The notes under the pieces: generated by a model
The model's input: only the letters and a program-made list of their open reading frames with translations
The model's database searches: none
Told to the model about the DNA's origin: nothing
In this document: positions 62,209 to 64,000 of the stretch, one piece after another
How the letters are laid out: the number at the start of each line of letters is the position of its first letter
Position numbering within the stretch: position 1 is the stretch's first letter
Translations under genes and position numbers: made by a program
Assembly: GCA_937885015.1 (NCBI GenBank)
Contig: CALAAS010000026.1
Coordinates: 1 to 64,000 of the forward strand
Source: an uncultured Clostridium sp.
GTDB lineage: Bacteria > Bacillota > Clostridia > Lachnospirales > Lachnospiraceae
Length of the DNA: 64,000 bases
Direction: 5' to 3'

Positions 62209-63624
62209 TCAGTTCCAGAAATCTGTCTTTTCTTTTAAACCAATATCAGAAGCTTTGAAAACCGGGTTCTTGCCGGCTTTTTTCTGCTGTACATAATCGT
62301 CCAGGCAGGCTGCTGCCGGTTTTACCAGCAGGAAGATAACCGGAACATTGATAATTGCCATCAGACCCATCAGCACGTCTGCCGTATCCCATACAACACC
62401 GAGGCTTGCCATAGCGCCGACGAAAACAACACCAATTGCGAATACACGGATAGCCAACAGAACGCTCTTGGACGGCTTCTTTCCAAACAGATAAACAATT
62501 CCTGTCTCAGCAAAAAAATAGTTTCCAATCAGCGTCGTAAATGCAAACAGAATCAGTGCAACTGTGATAAAGATTACACCAGCCTGCCCAAAGGTGCTGG
62601 AGATACATGCCTGCACATAAGGCATACCAGCCATCTCTGCAGTCGCCTCAACGCCGGAGCACATGCACAGAAGAGCCGTAGCCGTACAGATCACGATCGT
62701 ATCCAGGAATACAGACAAAACCTGTACCAGTCCCTGTTTTACCGGGTGGGAAACACTGGCAGATCCGGACGCAGAGGCGGATGCGCCTACACCGGCCTCG
62801 TTGGAGAACAGGCCTCGCTTAATTCCCAGCATGACACAGGAACCGGCAAATCCGCCAAAAATTGCTCTGAAATTGAACGCTTCCTTAAAGATAGAAACAA
62901 ACACGCTTGGCAGTAAATTGATGTTCAGAATGATCATCAGCAGCGCTGCAGCGATGTATAACGCGCCCATGATGGGAACCAGGAAGGAAGCAACGCTGGC
63001 GATCTTTTTGCCTCCGCCCAGAATGCAGACAGCAAAGAATGCAGCCAGAACGATACCTACGATCATCGGAGTCATCTGCGGATTATAGAAGCTGTAAGTC
63101 TTAAAGGCATCCGCTGTATTAAAGGATGCAACCAGGTTAAAACCTACCATGTATGTAAGGATCATGAAAACAGCGTAGGTAACGCCCAGAGAACGTTTCT
63201 TCAGAACACTCTCAATATAGTAGGACGGACCGCCGTAGCAGCTGCCGTTCTCGCCGCGGCGTTTATAAATCTGAGCCAGAGTACCCTCAACAAAGGCCGT
63301 TGCCATGCCGAAAAATGCAATTACCCACATCCAGAAGATAGCGCCGGGACCACCGGTACAGATCGCCGTGGAAACACCGGCAATGTTTCCCGTTCCCACA
63401 CGGGATGCCGTAGAAATCATCATGGACTGGAACGCAGAAATCGACTCTTTATCCTTGCTCTCAGACGGTTCCAGAATCACGCGGAATGCCTCGATCAGAT
63501 ATCTCTGAACTCCTTTTGTCCGCAGCGTAAAGAAAATACCGCCGCCTACCAGCAGGATAATGAGAATGTATGAATACATGGCGTTGCTGACAGAACCGAT
63601 AAACTTTCCGTACATATCTAACAT
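62209..63624 (-). CDS. Sodium:alanine symporter, AGCS family
   Basis: A 471-residue membrane symporter with about 11 helices. The AGCS signature GTGNIAGVSTAICTGGPGAIFWMW is visible near residue 75, followed by GTLAQIYKRRGENGSCYGGP. It imports alanine, glycine or glutamine with sodium. Its start overlaps the 3' end of the glutaminase gene by 7 bases, which points to glutamine as a likely substrate here. Confidence 0.93.
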   Translation of the reverse strand: MLDMYGKFIGSVSNAMYSYILIILLVGGGIFFTLRTKGVQRYLIEAFRVILEPSESKDKESISAFQSMMISTASRVGTGNIAGVSTAICTGGPGAIFWMWVIAFFGMATAFVEGTLAQIYKRRGENGSCYGGPSYYIESVLKKRSLGVTYAVFMILTYMVGFNLVASFNTADAFKTYSFYNPQMTPMIVGIVLAAFFAVCILGGGKKIASVASFLVPIMGALYIAAALLMIILNINLLPSVFVSIFKEAFNFRAIFGGFAGSCVMLGIKRGLFSNEAGVGASASASGSASVSHPVKQGLVQVLSVFLDTIVICTATALLCMCSGVEATAEMAGMPYVQACISSTFGQAGVIFITVALILFAFTTLIGNYFFAETGIVYLFGKKPSKSVLLAIRVFAIGVVFVGAMASLGVVWDTADVLMGLMAIINVPVIFLLVKPAAACLDDYVQQKKAGKNPVFKASDIGLKEKTDFWN

Positions 63625-64000
63625 ATTTTATTTTCCTCCAATACTTTCTTATTCCTGTTTCCAAACATGTGGAAATCCATCTGCCTGGAAATATACTCCA
63701 GCATCGCAATACCAGCAATGCTGTTCCCCTTTTCATCCAGAGACGGGCCATAAATCCCAAGGCCCGCGTAACCATCGACCACGGAAATGATACCGCCGCC
63801 TACGCCGCTCTTGGAAGGCATGCCCACGCGGACCGCAAACTCGCCGGATCCGTCGTACATGCCGCAGGTCAGCATGATCGTTTTTACGATGCGCACCGTC
63901 CGCTCCGTGAGAACCCTCTCCCGCGTTACCGGGTGGAGACCTCCGCTGGCCAAAAGAAGTCCCAGATTGGCCAGGCTTTCTGCCGTCACGCTCAGCGAAC
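63618..64000 (-). CDS. glsA: Glutaminase A, partial (5' part beyond window)
   Basis: The C-terminal 127 residues of a serine-dependent beta-lactamase-like glutaminase, which converts glutamine to glutamate and ammonia. Landmarks are SLSVTAESLANLGLLLASGG, MLTCGMYDGSGEFAVRVGMPSKSGVGGG and GIYGPSLDEKGNS. The frame is open to the window edge, so the start and catalytic SxxK are outside. It is translationally coupled to the AGCS symporter. Confidence 0.92.
   Translation of the reverse strand, partial: SLSVTAESLANLGLLLASGGLHPVTRERVLTERTVRIVKTIMLTCGMYDGSGEFAVRVGMPSKSGVGGGIISVVDGYAGLGIYGPSLDEKGNSIAGIAMLEYISRQMDFHMFGNRNKKVLEENKIC

Noticed and set aside
1..64000. CRISPR array, prophage, insertion sequence, tRNA or rRNA genes
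   Set aside because: No regularly spaced repeats, integrase or transposase motifs, or tRNA/rRNA signatures were recognised anywhere in the window.

Overview
The window reads as chromosome of a spore-forming anaerobic Firmicute of the Clostridia, most like Lachnospiraceae. Supporting signs are near-balanced base composition, Clostridia-type promoters and leaders (a T-box ahead of proS), a CotS-family spore-coat gene with a sigma-E-like promoter, a YtvI-like sporulation membrane protein, a glycyl radical enzyme, flavodiiron protein, TRAP importers and the archaeal/eukaryote-like short ProS. I saw no rRNA, tRNA, CRISPR array, phage or transposase. About 57 genes were called, mostly on the minus strand.

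Region 1 (1-9100): XRE-cupin regulator, amidohydrolase, a lipoprotein followed by a MerR-type regulator broken by an in-frame amber codon, leuA with a palindromic promoter, a MATE exporter and proC. Region 2 (8410-15200): a GntR-regulated solute-catabolism cluster with a dehydrogenase, an unknown cysteine-rich protein, a complete TRAP importer and an aldolase-like TIM barrel. Region 3 (15437-20354): four genes reading B3/4 tRNA-editing-type protein, AraC regulator, glycyl radical enzyme, prolyl-tRNA deacylase-like protein. This is the most unusual combination in the window, and no activating enzyme is present.

Region 4 (20378-35879) is housekeeping: phosphohexomutase, Pit phosphate transporter with its DUF47 partner, CotS, MarR-MATE, CCA-adding enzyme, proS under T-box control with a proline (CCC) specifier, an MBL hydrolase, an alpha/beta hydrolase-NUDIX fusion, YtvI, acylphosphatase, RluA and hemolysin III. 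Region 5 (35917-43866) is a tight operon joining a NikABCDE-like ABC importer to larB, larC and larE. It predicts dedicated nickel uptake for the nickel-pincer cofactor, although no larA-type apoenzyme is in the window.

Region 6 (44082-52162): YhaM exoribonuclease, an HtrA-like protein whose catalytic triad appears fully replaced, mutS2, a two-component system and an orphan BioB-like radical SAM protein. Region 7 (52328-59004): proline racemase-family gene leading a second TRAP importer operon, diverging from a LuxR-type regulator and an ornithine cyclodeaminase/mu-crystallin-family reductase, which looks like an imino-acid uptake and conversion unit. Region 8 (58986-64000): glyA, a flavodiiron protein, rpiB, an AGCS amino-acid symporter and the 3' part of a glutaminase running off the window edge. 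Proline and imino acids recur (proC, ProS T-box, deacylase, racemase, OCD-family reductase), but these genes lie in separate transcription units. Their linkage is inference.
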